This document shows, one piece after another, positions 34,855 through 47,483 of a DNA stretch of 64,000 nt. The position numbers and the translations under genes were made by a program. Position 1 is the first letter of the stretch. Every line of letters starts with the position of its first letter. This DNA comes from Lepiota brunneoincarnata (lineage: Eukaryota; Basidiomycota; Agaricomycetes; Agaricales; Agaricaceae): the NCBI GenBank assembly GCA_023014365.1, contig JAEBUN010000033.1, positions 248,001-312,000 on the forward strand, read 5' to 3'. Under the pieces are notes generated by a model. That model did not search any database. It worked only from the letters and a program-made list of their open reading frames with translations, and was not told the DNA's origin.

Positions 34855-37800
34855 ATGGCCAGCCCTGGCACTCGACAGCCGCTCGGGCCCGTTCGCGTTT
34901 TCGGCATACAAGACCCTGTCACTCTGGATGAGCCACCAAGCTCCAGTGAACCCAGTGTCGCTCGTCGCATTCTGAGTCGCGTGTCTTTTGGAAGCATGCG
35001 AAGGAAACCTAGCCTACTGCTGGCGAGACCTAGGAATGCTGAGGAGGATGCTAGTTCATCACCGAGTTCAGGTTTAACAAGCCGGCCTCCTGTCCCAACA
35101 GTCATGCAACCGTCGGGAGAAGCGTACACGACGCCGTTACCCATGCTATCCATGATTGTTCTCTCGATTGTATGCGGCCAGAACTTATATTATCTACTGC
35201 CGTTTAACACACGTGTCCCTTCACAGACCATGTTGGGAGAATTTCTTTCGGCCAACGTCTCTACTCCTTTTCTACTCTTCATGGTAAAAGGTGCGAGTGG
35301 CGTTCCATTACCAAAGCTTCCAATGACTGTTGGATAGGATTTGGAGGAATGTCCGACGATGCCGAGGTTGCTTTCTGGACCGGGATTCTAGGTATGAGGT
35401 TCGTGCCCTGATATACATCAATTCCATTCACCTTGGTCAGTGTCAACGTTCTTCTTGACCCAATTTCTTACTTCACTCTTATGGGTGAGTGCGGTTCTTA
35501 CTGCCGCCCGTGCCGCTGTCACACATGCACCCTCTTTCAGGCTACTGTCGCCGAGAAGCATGGTCGGCGCGCGGTGCTCGTAGTGTCATTGTTGGGCAGT
35601 GCGATCACTTGTTTCATTTTCGGGACGTCGACAACTTTACAGCAAGCAATTGTTGTTCGACTGGCGCAAGGTGTTTTCGCCGGAGCTGTTGGCGTTGCCC
35701 GTGGCTCCGTTGCATTTGTGACGGATCCCTCTAATGAAGGCAGGGCATATGCTATCCTTGGGCAAGACCTCGTTTATTTTCGTGTACGTGTGCTCATCTG
35801 ACTTTCATTCCAGTTTCTGCTGGGGTTTTGGAGGGGTGGCAGGCGCTATTATCGGTGGATCGTGTATGAGTTAACGTCTTTTTGCGCCTGAAATCGAAGA
35901 ACTGACCGTGTCCATTGGCCAGTCGAACGACCTGCTGTCAAATGGCCTGGAATGTTCGATGATGTCCAGCTCCTTATCACATATCCCTACTTATTACCCT
36001 GTGCGCTTGCTGCGTTGGTGATGTTCATTGGTACTTTGTCTTCAGTTTTGCTTCTCAGGTTGTTCAACAACTGCGCCCTCGTTTAGGTTCGCTTCTGGGC
36101 CTCTTTCTTGATCGTGACGGGGGCCCCAGAGGGGGGGCGATCCGACTTCCGCCCGAAAAGATCGATACTCATCCTACTATACCCGAGGAAGAGTCGATTC
36201 CTCCCAGTCCCACTTTCGAGCAACCAAAATCGCGCGTCTTTGCTCAAGCTTTGCGTCACGGAATTTCACGAAGGCTGTCCGACTACTTTGCCTCGCGTGT
36301 TCCTCGTGCCCAGCAGCCGCCCTCGCCAGTGGTGCAGCCAGCTGTTCCCATGGCGTCGCCACAAACACGTTCAGACAGACCGCGAGCTGCTTCTAGGACG
36401 AGCCATGTTATTGGATCAGCGTATGGATACAGCAGCAACTCTCGTAATAGACTCGCCAGTAATGCCACTACTATCGCCGCAAGAAAAGGCAGCCTTGGCA
36501 GCTCCCTTTTGCGTCGACGACGAGGCAGTCAATTGGACACTGGGAACAGTGGCGAGGGCTCGGATCTTAACTTTGCGCAGAGGTTGCTCATGGCTAACGA
36601 GAATGCCGTGACAAATATTGCTGATTTATGGGTTGCGGCGGCTATGAATGTTGACAATGAAGATCCATTCGAAACAGACGAGGATGAGGAAATGGGTTCT
36701 GATGATTCCGCAGATTCCCTTGATTTCGTTGAGCCGCTGATCGACGTCAGTGGCGCAACTTCAGCAACCCCGATTGGCCGTGGTCGACGTTTCTCGCGGT
36801 CTCGCATAGGGCAGGATCTGTCACCGACACAAAGGTCAACTCGTCGTCCAAGTCACTTTGGCTCTCCTCTACAGCCAGAAACTCATATGACCCCTCCGCA
36901 ACATCGTTCCACCTCACGACCCCTCACTAATCGCCACACCTCGCTATCCGCAGTTCGAGGAACATCCGGTGTGCCAGCTTCACGTCGTGTGTCCAGCATT
37001 GTTCCCAGTATTTTCTCCCACCCTGGTGTTAGAAGTCCACCTGCCTTCCTCGAGGCGCAGCGTCTCTTGCCCGCTTTACCCCATGTAGATGAGCCTTCAG
37101 CAGGAACACCAGACGGAGAAACCGCCCATGTCGATGCTGACGTTGAAGCCTTTGAGGAGAAGCCACCGTCTCTGTCATCTCAGTTGCCAGTTCTTGTAAT
37201 TATTCAGTACGGAATGATGGCGCTCCATACAACAACCCACGATCAGATTTTCATGTCATATCTCGTAACGTAGGTCTTCATCAAGCCTCTATGTTAGGGT
37301 GCTTATTATTTTCACCTAGTGACTATAAATCAGGTGGATTAAACCTCAATGCCGGACACTTTGCGCAACTTAGTACGTCATGAGACTATCTACATATTGC
37401 TTACTGAAGTCCTTATTCCCTTTTAGTCGCTTTGATGTGCCTTGCCCAGATAGCTTATCAGTTCTATCTCTATCCGTGAGTGGCATTCTCGCCGCTATTC
37501 AGGATTTGACTTACTATATCCTCCACCCATCAGCAATCTTGGGTGAGCTAATATCCGCCCCGGCTTCTGATTGTAACTGACGGAAATGAAGACCCCCTCG
37601 TGGTCGCTTTTCCCATCTTGCTATGTTCCGTGTCGGATCTTTTCTTTTCATTCCTTCTTACCTTTCTGTGATCCCGTATCGTGTCTTCGCAAGCTCTTCC
37701 AATGATGGTAATATTATACTCATGGCTGGTGAGTCTCCGGTGTGTTTATGGCATTAATTTTTGTTAAACTTTGAGCTCCCTAGTACTGGCCCTCAGCACG

Positions 37801-38219
37801 TGGGTCGATGGCGTTTTTCTGCTGAGAACATTGGCTCACAACAGGGGATAGAGCGTTGCGCTACTGCGGGTCTACATTTGGCTACACCGCCATCTCGATT
37901 TTGTTGAATTACAGTAAGTGCCATCAAGTTTATTTGACAACGGACGGTTGGCTTATCACTTATCTAAGTGACACCTCCAAGCGCGGTGGGGTACGCCAAC
38001 GGGGTAGCCCAGAGTATTGTGAGCTTGGCGCGTTGCGTAGGCCCAAGCCTGGGTGGATACGTAGGTCTTCGCACTCATTGACTGGTCTTTCCTGACTAAT
38101 CTGTGATGCAGGTCTGGGCTCTTAGTATCCGGGATGACCCCAATGGGTACTACCTCGGTTTTGTAGCTTGTGCGATATTCTGCGTTATCTCCATCTTCCA
38201 AAGCTTCTTGATCCGTTAA
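34855..38219 (+). CDS. Major facilitator superfamily transporter (Ycr023c/ZIF1-like)
   Basis: A multi-exon membrane transporter. After a Ser/Pro-rich N-terminus, helix 1 (PLPMLSMIVLSI) is followed by GEFLSANVSTPFLLFMVKGF, then DDAEVAFWTGIL and the MFS motif A region ATVAEKHGRRAVLV. The first six helices include RLAQGVFAGAVGVARGSVAF and RAYAILGFCWGFGGVAGAII. About 300 residues of Ser/Arg/Asp-rich loop (36110-37180) separate the halves. The second half reads GGLNLNAGHFAQLIALMCLA, PPRGRFSHLAMFRVGSFLFI, TALRYCGSTFGYTAISILLN, MTPPSAVGYANGVAQSIVSL, and ends in ISIFQSFLIR at 38219. Homologues are probably vacuolar or plasma-membrane drug/metal:proton antiporters; the substrate is unknown. One intron (35762-35813) is GC-AG. 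No break was seen. Confidence 0.9.
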
Positions 38220-38520
38220 GCCAACTCTACGCTTGTAATCATATACTAGATTTTCAACTTCGCTTCTAACCACGGATGCTCATACTATATGCATCCTTTC
38301 TCGCTGGAACGTCCCATTGCTGTATTTCGTTCCGCTGCTCCACAGCTGATTCATTTTTTGGACGTGATTATATCTGCAGTGTCATCTACAAGCCACCAAA
38401 AAAATGCAGTATAAGACCCTGCAGAATACATTAGACAATGCGTGTAACAAGATGTTAATATTAGATTATTGTAAGATTCTCAAAACACCAGCGTCAAAAG
38501 CACAATCGTATTTCACTGGA

Positions 38521-40152
38521 CTAAGGGTTATTGGTGAGATCAGTTGCCGCAGCGTCATCTGGCGTCTCATCCGATCGAGTTGGCGGTAGTCCAGAGGCAC
38601 GTCGCTCAAGCAGTATGCTATAACTCTGTCGCTCTGGCGGTGGCATGTCGCCGTCTTCAAAAAACCAAGACATTAGTTATAGTTGTAGGGGTAAAACGTT
38701 TCAGTGCTCACATTTTGCGTATCGTTCATTCAGATCACCAAACTTGTTCTGCAGCTGCACATTCTTGCGGTCCCGCAACCGTTTACGCCAATGCCAAAAG
38801 AGCGAGTCATCCTGTTCAAAGATACCCGTGAAGGCGCCTTGGTCACAGATACGTACATCCGTAAGTTTTTGCGCCTCTATGTCTTCGACGTTGGCGAGGA
38901 GGTTGTCGAGAGGTTTGATGATACAGTGCTGGTAAATCTTTTCTGGGACTTCGATATAGTTTTCCACCAAAGGTGTGATACCGATCCTCTGAAGTGTTGG
39001 GTGATATAGTGGGATGTGAGGCTGTGGATCCGTATGGTAGACATATAGGAAAGTCTCAAGATTGGGTAAAAGTTCGAACGTTGGTTCGAGGAAATCTTGG
39101 GCAGACCATGATGTCGTACGGAACGTGCGAATTTTGTGCCCATGCACGGCGAAGAGATCGGGTATAGGACAAATATCCGTGTCGAAACGCTCGAGTTTAG
39201 GAAGCTGGAACGGACGCCAGGCAAGATAAGTAAGGAAGCTGTCCCAGGTATTTGGGAATTGGTGGGATGTGATACCGGGTGGAGGCGTCTGGGGTATAAG
39301 GCCTAAGGAGAGGGATTTGAGGGAGCGGAAGACGAGCGCGGGTGAGCTGGTGCTCGTGTCTGGTAAAGCATAGACACAGCGGAGGTGGAGGGTTGTGAGA
39401 AAAGGGAAGTTCTTGTCAATGAGGTGCAGGTCGGCGTAGGTAGGCGCGTCGTTTACACCAGCCCAATCGAGTCGCCTTAGCGTGTGTTTGTTAAAGTCAA
39501 TAAGGCCCCGGAGGACGACGGGATGCAGTGGGTGCTCGGGGCATTCGCCGCGACCAGTGTTGATAGTATAGATGAGCAGGTTGGGTGTGAGTGTGAAGAG
39601 GCGAACCATGGATTCAGGGTTGTATTGTCCGGAGATGCGAAAGTCGATCCGGGTCGTCCATTCCCCGAGGGTTTTGTGTTCTGCTGTATGGACATCATTT
39701 TCTAGGGTGGAGATCGTCCAGTCCAATTCGGCTTGCGTGTGCACGACGATGTACTCCATCATAATTTCTGTGATGAAAGTGTTGAAAACGCGGCAGACGC
39801 GTCGGCACGATCTGCGATCTTCGAAATATCCTGGATGGATGTTGGGGTAGTCCTCCTGGAGATATTCGGATTGGAAAGGGTCCTTGAGAACGATCGCGTC
39901 TGCGCCAGTTAGCCGAATAGTATAGCGCAAGATTTTGCGCCATAGTTCGAGAGGGAGAACTTCGGTCGCGGACAGGACTCTGGGTTTCGAAGTTCGACGG
40001 AAAGCTGACGATATCCTGCTATGTTTTTCATTGTCCTCTTTGCGGGATGCATGGGGTGAGCAGGTGGATGAAAGGAGAATGGGAAGAGAAGGCCGTCCGT
40101 TGAAGACCTTTTTACACTGCTTCCAGAGTTTTTTCTGGATGATAGGTGACAT
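38521..40152 (-). CDS. F-box-like protein
   Basis: One long exon (40152-38712) plus a short one (38654-38521), joined GT-AG in phase, give about 524 residues. Residues near 62-80 (SATEVLPLELWRKILRYTI) match the start of an F-box. The rest alternates predicted helices and strands with Leu-rich stretches (FLTTLHLRC, RSLKSLSLGLI, LPKLERFDTDI, LLPNLETFLYVYH), as in the degenerate LRR-type F-box proteins that are greatly expanded in Agaricomycetes. The F-box would bind Skp1 in an SCF ubiquitin ligase, with the LRR part choosing substrates. The target cannot be guessed. The F-box match is short, so the assignment is moderate. Confidence 0.78.
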
Positions 40153-40482
40153 GAATATGAGTCAGGGCAATGAGCACGGAGGAGAGAGAGCCTTGCTAAG
40201 CAGTAGTGTCCTTTGAGAAAGCACAGCAAGAAGGTTCGTTTGTGCTTTTTGGGGGTGTTACAACGCTAGCCCGATGAGGAAATATTCGTTCTGCCCTGTA
40301 CCTGGGCTCGGAATTCGTGTTTTGGTGATGGACTACGGCGTACTCAGGCAAGGAATGGCTGCCGCTGTATAGGCCGTTCTGGTTTGCATAACAGTTGGCC
40401 CGCTGACACTCGCTGCAAAACTTGTGTTCTCACGGCAACTTGCCTAATTGCCGGCCCTGCTCCATTTTTGTGATTGTCTTTC
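40153..40482. promoter_or_regulatory. Divergent promoter region, F-box gene / MAK5
   Basis: 330 bases between two divergent starts. No TATA element or other clear site was seen. Confidence 0.4.
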
Positions 40483-43364
40483 ATGGCCATCTCAGAGAAA
40501 CCTAGGGCGCTGAAGAGGAAGAAGAGCATCGGCGCTGACGGGAGAAAGCGGCCACGGCTTGAACGTACTGCAGAGGAACTACCCTGGAAGAAGAGCCATC
40601 GACCACTAGAAACTGGACTTGGAGGAGATGATGGCATCCTTGAGTTGGAGGAGGTAGCGGGTGTGGAGGTCGTCTACGAGATGACCCAAGGTGGAAAGCT
40701 TGCCAAATTTTGCGTGAGTCAAGTTCGTTGCGGGTACCTGCAAGCGGTAAGATAATGTCATCTTAGGTTGCTGAGAGCTCGTCGGGAGCATCGTCAGAGG
40801 AGGACAGTAATGTAGATGACAATCAGATACAAGAAGTGCCGCCACCTACAGCAGAAGTCCCCATATTCAATTGTGAGTATAACCAAGGCCTCCGAACTAT
40901 GACTTGCTGACAATTTTCCCAGTGGCACTTCTGCCAGACTGGGCTCCATACCCGCTACACCCTCAACTATTGCACATAATACTCAAAAAGGGCTTCAAGA
41001 CCCCTACCCCTATCCAAGCGGCTGTTATTCCAGTTGCTTCGAAAAATCGGGACGTTATTGGAGTCGCTCAAACCGTTTGTCTTAATCAAATCTCGAGCAT
41101 GTTTTTGTCGCTCCCTGACACTCGCATCTATCTAGGGCTCCGGCAAAACCCTCGCATATGGTTTACCCATTCTCAATCACCTTCTTTCCCAGCCCCGGCC
41201 TCGTATGAACAAACGCCGTCCTGTGCGCGCGTTGATCCTGGCACCCACTCGCGAACTTGCAATGCAAGTCTCATCCCACCTGAACGAATGCTTGAATCTT
41301 GTTGGCGAAGACACTCCTGAAACCAGCAAAGTAGGGGGTTGGAAGAGTAAAGGGAAGGAAAAAGAACGAAGCACATCCAAACACACTCCTAAGAGGGACC
41401 CACCTCACGTCAGCGTGGCCGCAGTTGTTGGTGGAATGTCGAGCCAAAAGCAGCGCCGCATCCTTGGCAGGGGTGTGGATGTCCTCGTGGCTACACCCGG
41501 GCGGTTGTGGGATATCATAGAAGATGTATGTCTGGGTCCTTGCTGCCGCAGTTTTGCAATAACACGGTTCGTTAGGACGATGCCTTGGCCAAGGAGATCA
41601 AGAGCCTGCGATTCCTCGTTCTGGATGAAGCGGACCGCATGATCGAGGCTGGGCATTTTGCCGAATTGGAGAACATCCTTCGTCTAACGCTACGTGAAAA
41701 CAAGTAGGGTTCCCCTCTTCTGGCGTTACTCAAACTCATGGATCTACAGAAATGACATGATACCGACGGAATTCGATGCCGTTGACAAGAGCGAAGAAAA
41801 CCGCGACCTTCCAATCATGGACAACCTCCAGACCTTTGTTCTGTCTGCCACTCTTAGCAAGGACCTGCAACGCAACCTCAAAAAACGCTCATACCCCAAA
41901 CCGAGCAAGAAGCGGAAAAACAAGAACGAGAAGCCTGCGAGCACGTTGGGCAAGCTCCTCCCTCGTCTTACTTGCATGCTTGATGGTTGATAGTGTCCCA
42001 CAGACGACCTCTTATTACGACTCGACTTCCGCGACCCGGAGCCGGAAGTTATCGATCTCAGTCCTGAGGGCAAAGTCGTGTCGACACTCCAAGAGGCAAA
42101 AATTGAGTGCTTGACAAACGACAAGGTCCATCACGACGTCTCAAACTCTGGATAGGATACTGAACCATGACTCGTAGGATGCATACCTTTACTATTTCCT
42201 CCTCCGTCATCCCGGTCGTTCCCTCGTCTTTCTATCTTCAATAGATGGCATCCGACGTCTCATGCCTCTACTGGAACTCTTAAACGTCAAGACTTTCCCG
42301 CTCCATTCTCAACTCGAACAACGGCAGCGGCTGAAAAACCTCGATCGGTATGCTACACCTTTTCCTCTCCTCCCGTATCATCATGATAGAACAAAAAAAA
42401 AAACTTTTGGTTTCATGCAGCTTCAAATCCGCATCAAATTCCGTGCTTCTGGCAACCGACATTGCTGCCAGAGGTCTCGACATACCCGCCGTGGATCATG
42501 TTATCCATTTCCAGATCCCTCGGACGGCGGACACATACATTCACCGAAGTGGACGTACGGCGCGCGCCATGAACAAAGGTTTCAGCATGCTGATGATTGG
42601 GCCTGAAGAGAGGAGGGCCGTCAAGGTGCTCATGGGGAGTTTGTCGAGAAGTGAGTATTACCGCCTTTGTTTACCTCCTCTTCTCCATCACTGAAATTCG
42701 CAAATAGACGAAAGCGAGATCCCAGAACTCTCCATCGAGCTCAGTCTCCTGGACAAACTCAAAAGTCGCATCCAAATAGCGCGACAGATCGAGCAGAACC
42801 AGCATAAAGTCAAAAAAGCAAACTATGAGAAAAATTGGATGAAGGAGACGGCCGAGGCACTTGGCGTAGAATTGGATTCCGATTACATGAGGTTCGGTTT
42901 CTTTCTCTTCCTCTCTTTCCTCCCAAACCTACTAAACCCGCGGTACGCACAGCGACCCTGACCTCGACACCGATAAGCCTACCAACCGCCAACGCAAAGC
43001 CGTCAAAGCCAAAACTGCCGCTCTCAAGGTCCAGCTTGGAGAAATGCTCGCTCAGCCATTGGTGGCGAAGGGAGTGTCAACACGGTATATCACTGCCGGG
43101 GCTCGGCCGATTGTAGATGATCTATTGGCTGGAGAAAGTGCGTCTTGTTCCCTTCCTTTTTTTTGCTGTTGCGCGGCCGTGTGTGCGGAGGCTGATAGGC
43201 CGTTTCCTTGTTCCCCTGTGCCTAATATAGCGAATGAAATGTTGCTCGGGCTGAAGAAGGCTGAGGCTGGGAGTGAGCTAGTGTTGAAAAAGCCCAAGAA
43301 ACTTGGGAAGAAACGCCGAGACCCAGTAAATGCAAAGCAGGGTGGAACTAGCGAAGAGGAATAG
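40483..43364 (+). CDS. MAK5: DEAD-box ATP-dependent RNA helicase MAK5 (DDX24-like)
   Basis: About ten exons. The basic N-terminus ([27 protein letters not shown]) looks like a nuclear/nucleolar signal. Helicase motifs follow in order: Q motif ([14 protein letters not shown]), Walker A ([12 protein letters not shown]), motif Ia ([11 protein letters not shown]), [40 protein letters not shown], and HRSGRTARA. An insertion rich in Lys and Glu between motifs Ia and Ib, and another ([13 protein letters not shown]) after SAT, are typical of Mak5. The C-terminus is Lys-rich. Mak5 is needed for 60S ribosomal subunit assembly in the nucleolus. One intron (41950-42003) uses a GC donor. Frames agree through every splice. 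Confidence 0.95.
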
Positions 43365-43541
43365 TTGTCACCAAACTCAGCTCAAGGGTGAATGCAATGG
43401 CCAGTGGGAAAGCATCCATAGTCGAAGCCTGTACATTACGATTAGGCGCTATGCATTAATACATTAAGACCCCATGTCTGTCATAACAAGATTAGAGCGA
43501 AAGGAAAATTACGCGTCGAAACCCTCTGTATGCATTAAGCT

Positions 43542-45127
43542 CTATTCATCGGTTCCAATATCCTCGTCTTCAGCAGACGCAACAGCAGCAGCTTCCACCC
43601 TCTCATTCCTCACTCGAAACCTTTGCGATGCCCAGCGGTCACTATCCCACTGCCTCAAAATCTCATCATATCTCCTCAGCAATAGCCTCTCCACCCAACC
43701 TCCTTTTGGAAAATTCTTCTCCCACTGATTATGCAAATGAACACCAAAAATCTGACCCAACACCCGATCTAGACCACCACCTTCCTCAAGGCCAAGACCC
43801 TCAGTCCAAATACCATCCTTGCGATCCGGCTGGAACGGGTTAGGAAGGCGGTTGTCGAGGCGACATGAGCGGCCGTCATTGAAGCAAAAGGGGAGGACTT
43901 TGAACGGGGGAATGGCGTTTGCGACTAGCCGTCGCCAGAGTTTGAGGTAGAGTAGGGAACCCCAATCTGTAGAGCCTAGGCGGGGCGGTGGCGATGTTGC
44001 GATGATGTGGAAGGCTTCGCAGAGGTAGGGTGAGTGTTGGCGGAAGCGCATTAGGGCGCCATTGAACGGGGAATAGGGTTTGTCTGTGAAGGGCAATGTG
44101 AGGAGATGATGACGCTTGTGAAGGAATATATATGCTCACCGTAGCAGTCCCATTGTGTAACAAATTCGTGTTCGAGCAGTGGATCCAGGTCCCTCGTCAA
44201 GAGCGAGTCCATATCGATCCACACACCACCGAAATTCCACAGCAGCAACAGCCTGACAAGGTCCCCATCCAACCACGCCTTGCGGTCTCTCAAGCCCAAC
44301 ATCTCACTCCCCTCCAATTCGGTCCCTCTCGCCAGCTGAAGAATATTGACCACCCTGAGCGCAAATGAATCAGGATACCTCCTGAGGTACCCCTGTAAAA
44401 TCTCATTCCGGCCTAAATCACCATTCGACCACAACACCAATTGCGTCGCGTCCAAGTCCTGCGTCGCAAAATAAGATTTAATCATCCACTCCTGCCGTGG
44501 CCCGAAGGGGGCCAGGTCGACGCGCCAATATGTGTGATATACTGTCCGTCCTTCCCCCCCGCCGTCGCCGCCATTTATTATCCGACCTGGGAGCCGTTGA
44601 ATCGTCCCAGCAAAATCATAGCAATCCATGCCCATTTTTAATGGAAGGCCCGCCTGGACCTCTGTTCGCTTCGGGCCATAGACGTATTCAGAGATGTTGT
44701 AAAGCCTGCTCACACGCTCAGGGGAAAAGCAGCCACTGAGCGGCTCAAGAGTCTTGACCTCCTTCTTGACCCAACTCCTCGAATAGTATGACAGTTCGAT
44801 GTGAGGCTCATACAGAAATAGCAGAAAGAGGAGAAGAAGCGCGATGAGTGGGAGGATGTACTTGAAGAATAGGATAAACCAGGTGTTGAAGCGGGCGAGG
44901 CGTGCTGGAGGGGTGCAGCGCCGACGTCGAGAGGTCGAGAGAGGAAAACGCTTTGGTGAGTCTGGAGGAGAGATGGGGAGGGGGTTGAGACGGGAAATGA
45001 GGGAAGTCGAGGTTGTTGTTCTGTGAAAACGGAGACGAGGAGAGGCTGGAGAGGTGTACATCGGCAGTCGCTCATAGTCTCCTCCTCCTGGTGGCATCGA
45101 ACGAAATGTGACATTGTCTCGTCTCAC
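43542..45127 (-). CDS. Type II membrane glycosyltransferase with DXD motif (GT32-like)
   Basis: Two exons (45127-44140 and 44083-43542) give about 509 residues. A basic, Ser-rich cytosolic N-terminus of about 80 residues precedes one membrane segment (FILFFKYILPLIALLLLFLL), then a stem and the catalytic part. The sugar-nucleotide site is clear: LVLWSNGDLG, LRVVNILQLARGTEL, and LWNFGGVWIDMDSLL, where D-M-D is the metal-binding DXD. Conserved FNGALMRFRQHSP and a C-terminal WEKNFPKGGWVERLLLRRYD follow. Related enzymes add alpha-mannose or similar sugars to glycans or lipids in the Golgi. Family GT32 (Gly_transf_sug) fits best, but the donor and acceptor are unknown. Confidence 0.87.
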
Positions 45128-45374
45128 GCTATTTTCATATGTTTAGACGCCCACAACAAACTTTCATATTCGGCCTCTCCAACTACCCCTAAGCTACGCT
45201 ATAGACTAGACACCACACAGGGACATGATACAGCTGGGGTTGAGGGGGAAAAATCGCAGAGAAGGTATCGTGATCGATTACTCAAAAAGGGGAGGTCGGA
45301 AGGATAAAAAAAAGGATGGTATCGGGTAAAAAAGAGTGGCCGTAGAAAGTTGCTTTGGGCAGTCTACTCCTCCT

Positions 45375-47092
45375 TCATCGACCGACAGGTACACCTCCAC
45401 GGTACGCCGGCTGGCCTCGAATCTGCTGCTGCGGGGGTAAACCGCCATTCGGCCTCATAGGCTGTTGGCTGTTGTAGACGGGTTGCTGAGGAACGGGTGG
45501 GTGCTGATATTGCGACTGGGCCGAGAGAGGGGGGCCCGTCCTTTGAACCTGGGGCTGTACAGGAGGGAGTCCCTGTTGCCTCTGTTGCTGTGATGGTTGT
45601 GATTGTTGTTGTTGCTGTTGTTGTTGCTGCTGCTGGGGCTTCTGGTACTGGTCATCGGTGGCATTAGGTGCCACATATAGTCCTCGATCAATGTTTTGCG
45701 GAATCGGCTGGATTTCGGTGCCAAGTTCTTGTTCGATCTTGTACAGGTTGAACCTATCTTCGTATGTCACTAGGTTGATCGCCAAACCAAGGTGTCCAAA
45801 CCGTCCAGAACGACCAATACGATGCAAATATGTCTCGCTGTTCTTCGGGAAATCAAAGTTGATCACCACGTTCACAGCTTGAATATCAATACCACGTGTG
45901 AGCAGATCAGAGCAGACCAAATTGCGACAGACACCATTGCGGAAATCGTGGAAGACGCGATTACGGTGCGACTGAAGCATTTTCGCGTGCGAGTAGAAGC
46001 AAGAGTAGCCCAGCTCCGTGACCTTTTTGGCCAAGAGCTCGACTCGATTCGTCGAGTTGCAAAAGATGATGGACTGGTTGATTTGAAGCTGCACAACGCA
46101 CAACTCAGCATCACCGTACAATCAACCACCATGGTAGCAAACCCACCTTGGAGAAGAGAGTATTAAGGCAGTGAACCTTCTGTCGTTCTTCGACATAGGC
46201 ATAATATTGTGTAACACCACGAAGGGTGAGCTCATCCATGAGATTAATTTCGTACGGCGACGGCATGTGTTTATCCTGTGTAACTTATATCAGCAACCCT
46301 CTTCTGCACGTAAAATTCCAGCACTCACTTTGAAATCTTTGACGATCAACGGGAAAGTAGCGCTAAATAGCATGACTTGGCGATTTTCAGGCAAGAACGA
46401 TAACAACTGCTCCATCACCGGCGCAAACTCTGGTGAGAGCAGCTTATCAGCCTCATCCATAACGAAAACCGGGCATTCACTGAGATCCGCCACGGTCTTG
46501 CCCGCAAGGTCTAAAATCCTTCCAGGGGTTCCAACAAGAACGTGAACGGTCTCAGAGAGACGTAAAATGTCATCCTTGAGTGTAGTACCACCCGTAGTAA
46601 CCATCACCTGCAGTCCCATGTGCTTCCCGAGGTTCTTACAGACCTGCGAAGTCTGCAACGCCAGTTCGCGCGTGGGCACGAGGAGCAGCGCCTGAATCTT
46701 GGGTTTAGCCACGTCAATCTGCTGGAGGCAGGGAATGACGAATGCCGCGGTTTTGCCAGTACCATTTTTGGCACGGGCAAGGATGTCGCGTTTAGCAAGG
46801 GCGATGGGGATGGCTTCCTCCTGAATGGGGGAGGGTCTTTCAAACCCTGCTTCGAAGATCCCCATCAGAAGTTCGCGTCGGAGGTTCATGTCCTCAAATT
46901 CGAGGCCTTTAGTGGCAGTTACATCTTCGGTTTGTGGGCGTAGGTCTTTGGGCGGTGGACGAAGACCGGCTTTCCAAGAGGAGTCGTGAGTGGTAGAGGA
47001 TCTGCCAGCGGGGGCGCGCTCTGTGAGCTGAATTGGCGTTACGTAGCAAGAAAAACTCACGTTGATGATGATGAAGGGGCTGGTTGAGACAT
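45375..47092 (-). CDS. DHH1: DEAD-box RNA helicase DHH1 (DDX6/Rck)
   Basis: Exon 1 (47092-47061) encodes [11 protein letters not shown]; exon 2 starts at 47001 with [19 protein letters not shown]. The helicase core follows with the DHH1-specific [20 protein letters not shown] and [16 protein letters not shown], then [69 protein letters not shown] and [10 protein letters not shown]. The C-terminus has [13 protein letters not shown], a run of 11 Gln, and a Gln/Pro/Gly-rich tail. Dhh1 represses translation, activates decapping with Pat1/Lsm, and organises P-bodies. The tail could promote condensate formation. The splice between exons 1 and 2 was chosen because only the acceptor before 47001 keeps phase. 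Confidence 0.95.
45585..45640 (-). repeat. CAG/CAA repeat encoding polyglutamine in DHH1
   Basis: On the minus strand a mixed CAG/CAA repeat encodes 11 consecutive Gln, followed by further Gln-rich sequence. The plus strand shows the complementary TTG/CTG units. Mixed codons suggest the tract is kept as protein rather than being a young expansion. Confidence 0.8.
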
Positions 47093-47483
47093 GGTTGGCT
47101 TGTTGAGGTGGGAGAGGGGGTGAAAACGTGTCTTTGAGAAATACAGGAATTTGATTAATTGCCCGAGCAGATGAGGAGCGCGGTGTGCACAAGGCTGATA
47201 GGCAGAGAGTAGGAGCGGTGGTTGGTGCTGTCGACGTTGGCTGTGTTGGTTGAGAGCAAAGAATGAAAAGGTGTGCGCCGCCCACAAAAAGAGCAGACCC
47301 TTGCCTCAATCTTCACACGCCCCCATTATGTCGATACATTTTCACCCCTCTCAATGCACTTTCTCTCCTTGGAAACGTCCGGCGCAGTCCACAATGTTGC
47401 CATCTGCACCCCCGGGACTGCATCATATGATCCTTCGGGGATCTACCGGCGATAAAATTTTACTCGCATATAAATACAACAAT

